Origin: Bradyrhizobium symbiodeficiens
GTDB taxonomy: Bacteria; Pseudomonadota; Alphaproteobacteria; Rhizobiales; Xanthobacteraceae
Length of the DNA stretch: 64,000 nt
NCBI RefSeq assembly: GCF_002266465.3
Contig: NZ_CP029427.2
Location: forward strand, 6,016,501-6,080,500
Direction: 5' to 3'
This document shows, in pieces, positions 9,080 to 16,265 of this stretch (positions are counted from its first letter, which is position 1; the number at the start of each line of letters is the position of its first letter). Position numbers and translations under genes: made by a program. A model generated the notes under the pieces. It ran no database searches. It saw only the letters and a program-made list of their open reading frames with translations, and was not told the origin of the DNA.

Positions 9080-9244
9080 ATGTCACTCGGGACCGTCCTG
9101 ATCATCCTGGTGATCATCTATCTGCTCGGCGGCCTGTCCGGCCGCGTGGGCGGTTACGGTTATGGCCTGGGCCATTCCGGCATGGGGATCGGCGGCGTCG
9201 TCCTGGTGGTGCTGGTCGTCCTGCTGCTTCTTGGCAAGTTTTAA
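9080..9244 (+). CDS. DUF3309-like small membrane protein
   Basis: This 54-residue protein starts MSLGTVLIILVIIYLLGG, has a glycine/tyrosine-rich centre (GGYGYGLGHSG) and ends in a second hydrophobic run (VVLVVLVVLLLLG). That two-helix architecture with a short Gly-rich loop is the DUF3309 pattern, small membrane proteins of unknown role that are common in alphaproteobacteria. A GGGAGG ribosome site precedes the ATG. It lies just after the msrB terminator, so it needs its own promoter. The gap that follows (9245-9458) holds an AT-rich stretch that could carry a promoter for the next gene; I could not assign boxes with confidence. Confidence 0.8.
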   Translation: MSLGTVLIILVIIYLLGGLSGRVGGYGYGLGHSGMGIGGVVLVVLVVLLLLGKF

Positions 9245-9458
9245 GCCATACAAGTCATTGGAAATAATAGACTAATTTCATCCGCGGGGCTGCCATGCGC
9301 GGATTCATCATCTCCCATCGCGGGGGTCGCATTTTTGTCAAATCGGCCTATATTAGGGGACGAAAATGGCATGTGCGGCGGGCTCGCTCGGTTGCGGCCC
9401 CTGCCCTCCCAGACCCCACGCGCTTAAAGCCCCAGAGAAGATCACGAGGTCTTTGACC

Positions 9459-9755
9459 ATGCGTCCACTGCGTCCGTTCAACTTCAACACTTCCGCCGAA
9501 CTCTTCCCAGCTGCGATCCGCAAGAAGAAGCGCGCAGGGTTCACCTATCGCCGCTTCGGCACCGCGGCCGAAGCCGTGCAGTTCGCGATGGAGCAATTGC
9601 CGACGGATTCGCTGAACGGCGCCTATCTCCAGGTCGAGGAAGCGCGTTTCGACCAGAACGGCATCCGCTCACTCTACGAGAGCGAAGCCTTCCCGTTGGA
9701 GCGCCACCGCAAGCCGGAGCCCGTGGCCGCCGAGACCGACGCCGACGCGGCGTAA
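9459..9755 (+). CDS. Conserved hypothetical protein, 98 residues
   Basis: I do not recognise a named domain. The product is small, soluble and charged, with the core pattern FRRFGTAAEAVQFAMEQL (about 31-48) followed by an acidic, Ala-rich tail. Such short proteins are common in Bradyrhizobium. The ATG at 9459 has AGGT about ten bases upstream; an open frame continues 31 codons further upstream but is Cys/Pro-rich and looks untranslated. It ends with a clear intrinsic terminator at 9783-9816, which supports its being a real single-gene transcript. Confidence 0.7.
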   Translation: MRPLRPFNFNTSAELFPAAIRKKKRAGFTYRRFGTAAEAVQFAMEQLPTDSLNGAYLQVEEARFDQNGIRSLYESEAFPLERHRKPEPVAAETDADAA

Positions 9756-9782
9756 GCTTTTCGCCCAGCCCGATGTGTGCAG

Positions 9783-9816
9783 AAAGCGCGATGGCCGAAA
9801 GGCTGTCGCGCTTTTT
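9783..9816 (+). terminator. Intrinsic terminator with GAAA loop
   Basis: The stem AAAGCGCGA/TCGCGCTTT is extended by an inner GCC/GGC pair that closes a GAAA tetraloop, and the 3' side runs into five Ts. It lies 28 bases after the stop of the 98-residue hypothetical gene. Confidence 0.85.
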
Positions 9817-9828
9817 GCTTGCTTAGTT

Positions 9829-9950
9829 CTCCCTCGCCGCTTGCGGGAGAGGGCTGGGATGAGGGTGTCTCCACGATCGAGAACCCCCAAGAGGTGAAAG
9901 CCCTCACCCGGCGCTCCGCGCCGACCTCTCCCGCAAGCGGGAGAGGTGCA
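9829..9950 (+). repeat. Dispersed palindromic repeat, family A (copy 1)
   Basis: The element has outer arms built on CCGCTTGCGGGAGAGG and its complement CCTCTCCCGCAAGCGG around a core that includes GAGAACCCCCAAGAGG. A second copy with the same core and arms is at 43217-43332, and a short arm-only version is at 60847-60868. Both full copies lie in intergenic DNA downstream of genes. Confidence 0.85.
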
Positions 9951-9992
9951 CCGAGACCGACGCTCGATCAACTTCTCAAAATTCCAGAATCT

Positions 9993-10541
9993 TCACATCC
10001 GCGGCTGCTTGTCGAGCCAGCGGCGGAGCAGACGCACGTTGCGCATGTTGGCGCGGAACATGACGTCGAAAGCGTCGCCCGCGAACGGGACCATGCCGAC
10101 GACGCCGTCGAGCGCGACGTTGCCGAGCATACGAGCGGTGACATACCAGGGCGCGCCCAGCGCGCGGGCCTCGCGCACCAGCCACAGCGCGATCGCCGTG
10201 GTGATGATGTCGCCGACGATGGGGATCAGGCCGATCAACCCGTCGATGCCGTAGCGGATGTTGGTGCCGGGCAGGATGAAGGCGACGTCGAGCAGCTTGG
10301 CGATCGCCTCGAGCCGCGCGATCCGCTGCTCGCGCGTCAGATTGCCGAACGGGCTCCCGGCGAACGGATTGTCCTTGCCAAGCTCGAAACGGAACTCGCG
10401 AAAGCCCTGCTCCAGCGTTTCGGGGCGGATTTCCCGGCCGTCCTGGTCGATGATCGGCCCGCGCGCCTCCGGGCCGGAAGAGGTCGTGCGCGAACTCCCC
10501 GAACGGGATCTGCGCGGAGCAAGGATGTCGTCGTCGGACAT
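9993..10541 (-). CDS. DUF4112 domain-containing membrane protein
   Basis: This 182-residue protein has a disordered, Arg/Ser-rich N terminus and a C-terminal DUF4112 domain: LEAIAKLLDVAFILPGTNIRYGIDGLIGLIPIVGDIITTAIALWLV and then a second amphipathic-hydrophobic segment with GMVPFAGDAFD. The two P-x-x-GD segments are the family hallmark and are likely membrane-embedded. Function is unknown. I prefer the second in-frame ATG (start at 10541), because AAGG lies eight bases ahead of it; the first ATG at 10547 is almost on top of that site. The next gene upstream on the same strand (10607-11032) is 65 bases away and may be co-transcribed. Confidence 0.8.
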   Translation of the reverse strand: MSDDDILAPRRSRSGSSRTTSSGPEARGPIIDQDGREIRPETLEQGFREFRFELGKDNPFAGSPFGNLTREQRIARLEAIAKLLDVAFILPGTNIRYGIDGLIGLIPIVGDIITTAIALWLVREARALGAPWYVTARMLGNVALDGVVGMVPFAGDAFDVMFRANMRNVRLLRRWLDKQPRM

Positions 10542-10606
10542 GGTCATGGCCTTCAGGGAACGCGCGGACGCGGCGGAAGTTGCTGCGCCGCGCCCGAACG
10601 TCGCGC

Positions 10607-11032
10607 TCAGGTCGGCGCCGGCATAGGCTGCGGCTCCTTGATGTATTTATGCACGAGCCAGGACGAAATCACCGCCGGCACGAACCCGACCAGGCCATAC
10701 AGGATGAACTGCACCGCACCCGAATCCGGCCCGCGCGAGCTGTAGGTGAGCGAGGCCAGCACGAAGGCGAACAGGCCGACCAGGAGCATCCGCAAGACCG
10801 GGCCGATCCGCCTGATGTGGACCAGGATGTCGTCGATCGCGCCGATCATCAGCGAAGGCAGGAAGCCAAACAGATAGCTGTATTGCAGCGTCTTGAAGAA
10901 CACCGCGAACAGCTTGCCGACCTCGCCGAGATTGGTCTGGGCCCAATAGCCGGACTGATAGGTCGTCGTCAGCAGCAGCAGGAACCCGCCGACGAACGGG
11001 CCGACCAGCGCAAACACCAGATAGCGTTTCAT
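10607..11032 (-). CDS. Conserved four-helix inner-membrane protein (possibly DUF5413)
   Basis: The 141-residue product starts MKRYLVFALVGPFVGGFLLLL and shows four hydrophobic segments (about residues 5-22, 45-65, 78-98 and 103-122), ending in a short basic, Pro-rich tail. I believe it matches a small family seen in bradyrhizobia (DUF5413), but I cannot confirm that here. AGGTG lies upstream of the ATG at 11032; a GTG four codons further out is a poorer start. It is upstream of the DUF4112 gene on the same strand, so both may form a small membrane-protein transcript. Confidence 0.72.
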   Translation of the reverse strand: MKRYLVFALVGPFVGGFLLLLTTTYQSGYWAQTNLGEVGKLFAVFFKTLQYSYLFGFLPSLMIGAIDDILVHIRRIGPVLRMLLVGLFAFVLASLTYSSRGPDSGAVQFILYGLVGFVPAVISSWLVHKYIKEPQPMPAPT

Positions 11033-11107
11033 CAAACACCTCACACGTCTTCGCTGATTATAGCAGCGCCGCGGGAACCTTGAATAGCGTGCGGTTCGGC
11101 CTTTGTG

Positions 11108-11132
11108 GGAACAAGAGGCAGGACGACGAGTT
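11108..11132 (+). promoter_or_regulatory. Candidate EcfG-type (general stress response) promoter
   Basis: GGAAC at 11108-11112 is followed after 17 bases by GTT (11130-11132), close to the alphaproteobacterial EcfG pattern GGAAC-N16/17-cGTT but with A instead of C before GTT. It lies about 40 bases ahead of the small cysteine-rich protein gene at 11174. The match could be chance in GC-rich DNA. Confidence 0.3.
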
Positions 11133-11173
11133 CAGACAGGACCCGAATTTAACTTTGGAAGATTGGAGTGCCG

Positions 11174-11416
11174 ATGGCCCGCAAAATTCTCCTGGCGACG
11201 ATCACGCTGGCAGCCCTGACCGTCTTCCTGGAGCCACGTGCTTTCGCGCAAGGCCACATGGGCACGCCGCAGGAGCAGAAGGCCTGCTCGCGCGACGCAT
11301 CGCGCTTCTGCCGCAAGGACCTCGGCAACGACCTAGCTGTGCAGGGCTGCCTGCAAGCCAACCGGGCCAAGCTGTCGAAGTCATGCAACAAGGTGTTTCG
11401 AAGCCACGGCATGTGA
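11174..11416 (+). CDS. Small exported cysteine-rich repeat protein (paralogue 1)
   Basis: This 80-residue protein has a signal peptide (hydrophobic residues 5-17, likely cleavage after AFA-Q) and one compact cysteine unit: KACSRDASRFCRKDL, then VQGCLQANRAKLSKSC. The spacing C-x6-C ... C-x10-C with a D near the first pair and CLxxNxxxLSxxC resembles one Cys-rich (GLG1-type) repeat. The cysteines probably form two disulfides in the periplasm. Function is unknown. A paralogue with the same cysteine spacing lies 770 bases downstream (11942-12214). The ATG at 11174 is preferred over a GTG two codons earlier. Confidence 0.75.
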   Translation: MARKILLATITLAALTVFLEPRAFAQGHMGTPQEQKACSRDASRFCRKDLGNDLAVQGCLQANRAKLSKSCNKVFRSHGM

Positions 11417-11437
11417 GAACCGGCACCGTCCCGGCGA

Positions 11438-11683
11438 ATGGAGCGTGAAGCCATGCTACGCGACGAACAACTCTCCATCCTCCGGGACATCAGCCAATCC
11501 GTTGCCTTTGCCGACGACCGCCACGGCAAGATCGGCGAGCTCATCGCCGAGGGCTACGTGATGAAGGACGGCGATCTGTTCGAACTCACCGCCAAGGGCG
11601 CCACCGCTGTCGAGGAACACGCCGCCGCGCTCGGCGCGAGCGACGACGAACAGGCGAGCGCATCCTCCGAACGACTGATCTGA
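11438..11683 (+). CDS. Hypothetical small soluble protein with winged-helix-like pattern
   Basis: An 81-residue product with a helical N-terminal half, then GKIGELIAEGYVMKDGDLFELTAKGATAVEEH. The pattern of helix, 'eGYV.kdgd.feLTakG' resembles the wing of small MarR/PadR-like winged helices, but the protein is too short to assign. An Asp/Glu/Ser-rich tail follows. Two starts are possible: 11438 or the internal ATG at 11453, which has GGAG about 11 bases ahead. It lies between the two Cys-rich genes. I do not recognise a function. Confidence 0.55.
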   Translation: MEREAMLRDEQLSILRDISQSVAFADDRHGKIGELIAEGYVMKDGDLFELTAKGATAVEEHAAALGASDDEQASASSERLI

Positions 11684-11700
11684 TCGCGTGCACGCGCCTG

Positions 11701-11719
11701 TTGCGTGACGTTCACGCAA
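11701..11719. promoter_or_regulatory. Palindromic operator-like site TTGCGTGA-N3-TCACGCAA
   Basis: A perfect 8-bp inverted repeat with a 3-bp spacer occupies the start of the 258-base gap between 11683 and 11942. No T-run follows, so a terminator is less likely than a protein-binding site. The repeat's outer TTGCG/CGCAA half-sites resemble those of CRP/FNR-family sites, but the spacing is longer. The rest of the gap, including a short GGACC/GGTCC hairpin near 11836-11849, holds nothing else recognisable. Confidence 0.4.
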
Positions 11720-11941
11720 CAATTGCAAATTCCTTTGCGCCTGCCATTGCAGCCACGCGACAATGGCGCATACTTCGCTCGGGCGGCGCAGCACTTTTCG
11801 ATTCGAGCAATCAAGAAATCGAGCGACCACATGCGGGACCAGAGGTCCCGACGTGAAGGCTGTGACATGCGGCAGATCAAGCAGCGTGCGGCGCCCCAAA
11901 ACAAAGTGGTTCAACCCACGGAACTCGGGGATGCATTCTTC

Positions 11942-12214
11942 ATGACACGCTACAGGACCATCGTTTCGCTGTTCGCCTTCGCCACCACGGCGTTCGCACT
12001 CCAGACATCACCCGGCCTCGCCTTCTCGTCCGAAGCGCAGCAGATGTGCACCGGCGATGCGATGCGGCTGTGCTCCAATGAGATCCCCGACATTCCGAGG
12101 GTCAGGGCCTGCATGGTGCAGAAGAGAGCGGAGGTCAGCCCCGGCTGCCGCGCCGTGATGGACCGCGAGCACGCAGCCACGACATCGCGCAAGCGGGAAG
12201 CGGCGGCGCAGTAG
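11942..12214 (+). CDS. Small exported cysteine-rich repeat protein (paralogue 2)
   Basis: The 90-residue product has a signal peptide (about 1-28, cleavage near LAF-S) and the cysteine unit QMCTGDAMRLCSNEIPDI followed by RACMVQKRAEVSPGC. The cysteine spacing (C-x6-C and C-x10-C) and flanking residues match the gene at 11174, so the two are paralogues. The tail is Arg/Ala-rich and charged. The ATG at 11942 follows GGGGA by about ten bases. Exported and probably disulfide-bonded; role unknown. A dispersed repeat begins 18 bases after the stop. Confidence 0.75.
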   Translation: MTRYRTIVSLFAFATTAFALQTSPGLAFSSEAQQMCTGDAMRLCSNEIPDIPRVRACMVQKRAEVSPGCRAVMDREHAATTSRKREAAAQ

Positions 12215-12232
12215 GAAAGAGAGAGCCTGCAG

Positions 12233-12346
12233 CCATCCTTCGAGACGCCCGCCCGATGGGCGGGCCCTCAGGATGAGGTCTCGTGTCGCGGCGAGACATC
12301 AAACCCTCATGGTGAGGAGCCCGCCAAGGCGGGCGTCTCGAACCAT
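12233..12346 (+). repeat. Dispersed palindromic repeat, family B
   Basis: The outer arms TTCGAGACGCCCGCC and GGCGGGCGTCTCGAA are perfect complements around a core with CCCTCAGGATGAGG and CCTCATGGTGAGG. This is an intergenic REP-like element between two convergent genes; no coding capacity is apparent. Confidence 0.8.
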
Positions 12347-12372
12347 GCAGGCCGAGGACTCACGGCGTAGAC

Positions 12373-13998
12373 CTAATCGCCCCACTGCGCGAAGGCTTCG
12401 TTGAAGGCGCGTTCGCCCGGGGCGCCCTTCTCGATGGCGATGATGGCGCGGCGCTGGTTGGCATAGACCAGCGGCACGTCGAACCACGAGCGCTCCTTCA
12501 GGAGCTGGACGTTGCGGGAGCGGTCGGCGTCGACATTTGACAGGCCGACCAGGAAGAAGCCGTCGGTGACCTTGACCGCGAGGCCCGCGAGCGGCGTGCC
12601 GCGCGCCTGCTCGTTCGACTTCATCAGGATGCCCGGCACGTTGGAGATGCTGCCGCCCGGGAAATCCGGCGGCAGGATGAAGGTCAGCTCCGCGGTGTGG
12701 CTCGCCGGCAGCGAGGAATCGGTGTTGCGGCGGAACGACATCGTCATCTTGAACTTGCGCTCGGGGATCTCGATGTCGGCGCGCACGGCGACGTCGGCCT
12801 TCTGGGCACCCGAGGCCTTGATCGGCTCCAGCCGCCACACCACCGAGCCGATATATTGCTTGCCCTTCGGATCGGACGGATCCTCGTCGTAGAGCACGAC
12901 CTTCTGCGCCACCGGCGCGACCGGCTGGTCGCTGGCCGAGGGCTGGCCGACTCGATCGGGAATCTTCGGCTTGCTCTGCGGCTGGGACGGATCCTTCGGC
13001 GCCTCGACCAATTGGGTCGGCGAGGACTTGAACAAATTGGTCGCGGTCTGGACCAGCTGCTTGCCCCAGAGGATGCCGGCGCCGACGAGGATCAGCACGA
13101 TGCCGACGGCAATCGCGCTCTTGAACGGAAAGGCGGAACGGGTGCGGGCGCGCTTCTTGGCATCGCGCTCGGGCGCGATGCGCGGACGCGGCGACGGCGG
13201 CTGCGGCTGCGGCTGCGGCGCGTAGCGCTCGGCCTCCTCGATCGACTCGTCGTAGGAATAGGGCGCATCCTGCTCGCCGGCGCGGTTTTCCAGGCTCGGC
13301 TCGAGCCGGTCGAATTCCGGCGAGGGCGAGGGCACGTTGGCATAGGTGCGGCGGGCGGCGCGGCTGGCCTGCGCGGCCGCGCCGCCGAGATCGTTGGCGT
13401 CGGCCGTGATGTCGCGGAAGCCGCGCACACCCGGTGCCGGCGGCAGCGCCGGCGGAGCTCCGACATCGGGCGGACGACGCGCACCGGCGCGATCGCGTCC
13501 GGCCGCCGGCTCCGGCATCGGGGGCGGGGGCGGGGCGGACGGTCCCGGCTGGCGCGGGGCGTCGAAACGGGGAGCGCGCGGCGGACGCGGAGCCTCGCTC
13601 TGGTCATCGACGTTGAAGGACGGACGGTCGGCGCGCGGCGGCGGCGGGGCCGGACGCGTGCGCGGAGGGGCCGGCGCAGCCGCAGCCGGGGCGCCTTCGG
13701 CGGCCCGGGTGCTGGCGCGGCGAAAGGCGTCGCCGCTACTGCCGCTGCGGGCGCCGCCACCAGGGCGCGAGGCCTCGCGGGCGCGCTGGGCGGCCTCCGA
13801 TTCGACCTTGCGGACGGCCTCCTCCAGCGACAACCTCTCGCGGGTGATCTCGGATTCGGAGAGCGGCGGCTGCACGCTGCGCAGCTGGGCGATCAACGCC
13901 GTACGCGCCCGCTCATAGAGCGCGCGACGGCTTTCGCCGGGAGCGTTGGGGTCCAGGGCGGCAATAGCGCGGGCGATCAGCGGATAGTAATCAGCCAT
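12373..13998 (-). CDS. Large conserved hypothetical protein with disordered region and one membrane helix
   Basis: A 541-residue protein. Residues 1-75 are helical and charged (starting MADYYPLIARAIAAL). Residues about 75-290 are very rich in Pro, Arg, Ala and Asp and surely disordered. A single transmembrane helix lies at about 295-317. The C-terminal 200 residues form a folded domain with beta-strand-like segments (VLYDEDPSDPKGKQYIGSVVW, AELTFILPPDFPGG). The N terminus is probably cytoplasmic and the C-terminal domain periplasmic. I do not recognise a named family. The gene begins 37 bases beyond the purA stop on the same strand, so it may be read from the purA transcript. Confidence 0.75.
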   Translation of the reverse strand: MADYYPLIARAIAALDPNAPGESRRALYERARTALIAQLRSVQPPLSESEITRERLSLEEAVRKVESEAAQRAREASRPGGGARSGSSGDAFRRASTRAAEGAPAAAAPAPPRTRPAPPPPRADRPSFNVDDQSEAPRPPRAPRFDAPRQPGPSAPPPPPMPEPAAGRDRAGARRPPDVGAPPALPPAPGVRGFRDITADANDLGGAAAQASRAARRTYANVPSPSPEFDRLEPSLENRAGEQDAPYSYDESIEEAERYAPQPQPQPPSPRPRIAPERDAKKRARTRSAFPFKSAIAVGIVLILVGAGILWGKQLVQTATNLFKSSPTQLVEAPKDPSQPQSKPKIPDRVGQPSASDQPVAPVAQKVVLYDEDPSDPKGKQYIGSVVWRLEPIKASGAQKADVAVRADIEIPERKFKMTMSFRRNTDSSLPASHTAELTFILPPDFPGGSISNVPGILMKSNEQARGTPLAGLAVKVTDGFFLVGLSNVDADRSRNVQLLKERSWFDVPLVYANQRRAIIAIEKGAPGERAFNEAFAQWGD

Positions 13999-14035
13999 TT
14001 CAACTCAATTATACGCGCGTCCTGGTAAGAGATCG

Positions 14036-15328
14036 TTAAGCCTCAAACGGGTTTTGCACGAGGATAGTATCCTCGCGTTCGGGGCTGGTGGAAAGCAGTG
14101 CGACAGGGCACCCCACCAATTCCTCGATCCGACGGACATATTTGATGGCCTGGGCCGGCAGCTGGGCCCAGGACCGCGCCCCGGCGGTCGGCTCCTTCCA
14201 GCCCTCGATGGTCTCGTAGATCGGCTCGACCCGGGCCTGGGCGCCCTCGCCGGCGGGGAAATGGTCGATCTCCTTGCCGTCGAGCTTGTAGCCGGTGCAG
14301 ACCTCGATGGTGTCGAAGCCGTCGAGGATGTCGAGCTTGGTCAGCGCGAGGCCATTGATGCCGCAAGTGCGGACCGCCTGGCGGACCAGCACGGCGTCGA
14401 ACCAGCCGCAGCGACGGGGCCGCCCGGTATTGGTGCCGAACTCGCGGCCACGCTCGCCGATCCTGCGGCCGGTCTCGTTGTCCTGCTCGGTCGGGAACGG
14501 GCCCTGGCCGACGCGGGTGGTGTAAGCCTTGCACAGGCCGAGCACATAGCCGACCGCGCCGGGGCCAAGGCCCGAGCCGGTCGCCGCCTGCGCCGCCACC
14601 GTGTTGGACGAGGTGACGTAGGGATACGTGCCATGATCGACGTCGAGCAGCGCGCCCTGCGCCCCCTCGAACAGCATCCGCTTGCCTTCGCGGCGCTTGA
14701 TGTCGAGCAGCCGCCATACCGTCTCGGCATAGGGCAGCAACTCCGGCGCCAGCGCGCTCAACTCCTTCAAGATCACCTTGCCGTCGAATTCGGGCAGGCC
14801 GAGACCGCGCCGCAACGCGTTGTGGTGGGCAAGCAGCCGGTCGATCTTGTGCGGGAGCGTGTCGAGGTCGGCGAGGTCCATCAGGCGGATGGCGCGGCGG
14901 CCGACCTTGTCTTCATAGGCAGGCCCGATGCCGCGGCGGGTGGTGCCGATCGCAGTCGCCGCATTGGCGGATTCACGGTGCGCATCGAGCTCGCGGTGAA
15001 GCGGCAGGATCAGCGTGACGTTCTCGGCGACACGCAGATTCTCCGGCGAGACGGCGACGCCCTGCGAGCGCAGCTTGGTGACCTCGTCGAGGAAGGCGGC
15101 GGGATCGAACACCACGCCATTGCCGATCACCGACAGCTTCTGGTCGCGCAGCACGCCCGAGGGCAGCAGCGCGAGCTTGTAGGTCTTGCCGTTGATCACC
15201 AGGGTGTGGCCGGCGTTATGACCGCCCTGGAAGCGGACGACGATGTCCGCCTGCTCCGACAACCAGTCGACGATCTTGCCCTTTCCTTCGTCGCCCCACT
15301 GGGCGCCGACGACGACAACATTGGCCAT
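14036..15328 (-). CDS. purA: Adenylosuccinate synthetase PurA
   Basis: PurA joins IMP and aspartate using GTP, the first committed step from IMP to AMP in the cytoplasm. The protein is 430 residues, exactly the usual length, when started at the ATG at 15328 (MANVVVVG). The motifs are intact: GAQWGDEGKGK (P-loop region), GGHNAGHT, the switch region TTRRGIGPAYEDK, and GTNTGRPRRCGW near residue 300. A longer open frame of 13 more codons upstream lacks family similarity. Nothing unusual is seen. Confidence 0.98.
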   Translation of the reverse strand: MANVVVVGAQWGDEGKGKIVDWLSEQADIVVRFQGGHNAGHTLVINGKTYKLALLPSGVLRDQKLSVIGNGVVFDPAAFLDEVTKLRSQGVAVSPENLRVAENVTLILPLHRELDAHRESANAATAIGTTRRGIGPAYEDKVGRRAIRLMDLADLDTLPHKIDRLLAHHNALRRGLGLPEFDGKVILKELSALAPELLPYAETVWRLLDIKRREGKRMLFEGAQGALLDVDHGTYPYVTSSNTVAAQAATGSGLGPGAVGYVLGLCKAYTTRVGQGPFPTEQDNETGRRIGERGREFGTNTGRPRRCGWFDAVLVRQAVRTCGINGLALTKLDILDGFDTIEVCTGYKLDGKEIDHFPAGEGAQARVEPIYETIEGWKEPTAGARSWAQLPAQAIKYVRRIEELVGCPVALLSTSPEREDTILVQNPFEA

Positions 15329-15365
15329 TCGTGGGTAATCCTTCGAAGATTTCTCTGTAGGTGCC

Positions 15366-15409
15366 ATGATCCGAACGGAAAATTGGTACCCACTTTTCCG
15401 GAATCATGC
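15366..15409 (+). repeat. Short dispersed inverted repeat, family C
   Basis: CATGATCCG...GGAAAA and TTTTCCGGAATCATG form an imperfect inverted repeat around TTGGTACCCAC, directly upstream of purA. Elements with this CATGAT-CCGGAAAA arm are, to my knowledge, common across bradyrhizobial genomes. It could also sit in the purA 5' leader. Confidence 0.6.
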
Positions 15410-15547
15410 CTGCGCCCAGCCCAATTCCCGGCCCAAGGCCGTTCGCACGCGAGGCGGTCCAACCGGATAAAGGAAGCAGCCCCTCTAGGCAAGCAAGAAC
15501 CGGGCTTTTTTCGGGCCCAAAGCGCTCTCCAAGCCTTTGATATCCCC

Positions 15548-15570
15548 TAAAAATCCGCCTCGTGGGGCGG
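15548..15570 (-). terminator. Intrinsic terminator of the export operon
   Basis: Read on the minus strand, the stem CCGCC/GGCGG with a 6-nt loop is followed by ATTTTTA. It lies just after the stop of the ABC ATPase gene at 15582. Confidence 0.7.
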
Positions 15571-15581
15571 CCCTTACGACC

Positions 15582-16265
15582 TTAGGCCCGGATACGGCCG
15601 TCGACCACTTCGATGATACGGTCGCAGCGCCGCGCCAGGTCCATGTTATGAGTCACCAGCAGAAAGCTCGTGCCGCTGTCGCGGTTGACCTGCCGCATCA
15701 GCTCGAACACGGCATCGGCCGATCTGGTGTCGAGATTGCCGGTCGGCTCGTCCGCCAGCACGAGGTCGGGGCTCATCGCGAGCGCGCGCGCCACCGCCAC
15801 CCGCTGCTGCTGACCGCCCGACATGTTGTTGGCGAGGTTCCCGGCGAATTTCTCCAGCCCGACCTGCCCCAGCAGGCGGTCCGCCCGCGCCTCGATCTCC
15901 GCACTGGGAAAGCCGCGATCGGCCAGCATCGGCATCATGACGTTCTCGCGCGCGGTGAAGGCCGAGATCAGGAGGTGATACTGGAAGATGAACCCGATGG
16001 TGTGGCCGCGCAGCCGGGTGATTTCGGCGTCGCCGAGCGCGGCCGTGTCCTGTCCCTTGATCAGGAGACGACCGGACGTCGGCCGGTCGAGCAGGCCGAC
16101 GATGTTGAGCAGCGTGCTCTTGCCGGAGCCGGATGGACCCATCAGCGCCAGGAACTCGCCGTGGTCGAGCTTGAGGTCGATGTCGTGCAGGACCTCGGTC
16201 TCGGTCGGCAGGCCGACATTGTAGGCCTTGCATACGTTCTCGAGGCGGAGGATCTCGCTAGCCAC
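15582..16265 (-). CDS. ABC exporter ATP-binding protein (LolD/MacB type)
   Basis: The 227-residue ATPase of a MacB/LolCDE-class mechanotransmission ABC system. Walker A GPSGSGKST is at 43-51; the family-typical loop with Q is FIFQYHLL; the signature is MSGGQQQR instead of the usual LSGG; and Walker B is LVLADEPTGNLD, the GNLD ending being characteristic of the LolD/MacB clan. It overlaps the permease gene by 8 bases and is the third gene of the order HlyD protein, permease, ATPase. The complex probably moves a lipid, peptide or small toxic molecule out of the inner membrane; the substrate is not evident. Last gene before a terminator. Confidence 0.92.
   Translation of the reverse strand: MASEILRLENVCKAYNVGLPTETEVLHDIDLKLDHGEFLALMGPSGSGKSTLLNIVGLLDRPTSGRLLIKGQDTAALGDAEITRLRGHTIGFIFQYHLLISAFTARENVMMPMLADRGFPSAEIEARADRLLGQVGLEKFAGNLANNMSGGQQQRVAVARALAMSPDLVLADEPTGNLDTRSADAVFELMRQVNRDSGTSFLLVTHNMDLARRCDRIIEVVDGRIRA

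Noticed and set aside
12697..14028. 443-codon plus-strand frame opposite the large hypothetical membrane protein
   Set aside because: Its sequence is almost only Arg, Gly, Ala and Leu, while the minus strand has a plausible N terminus, membrane helix and folded domain.
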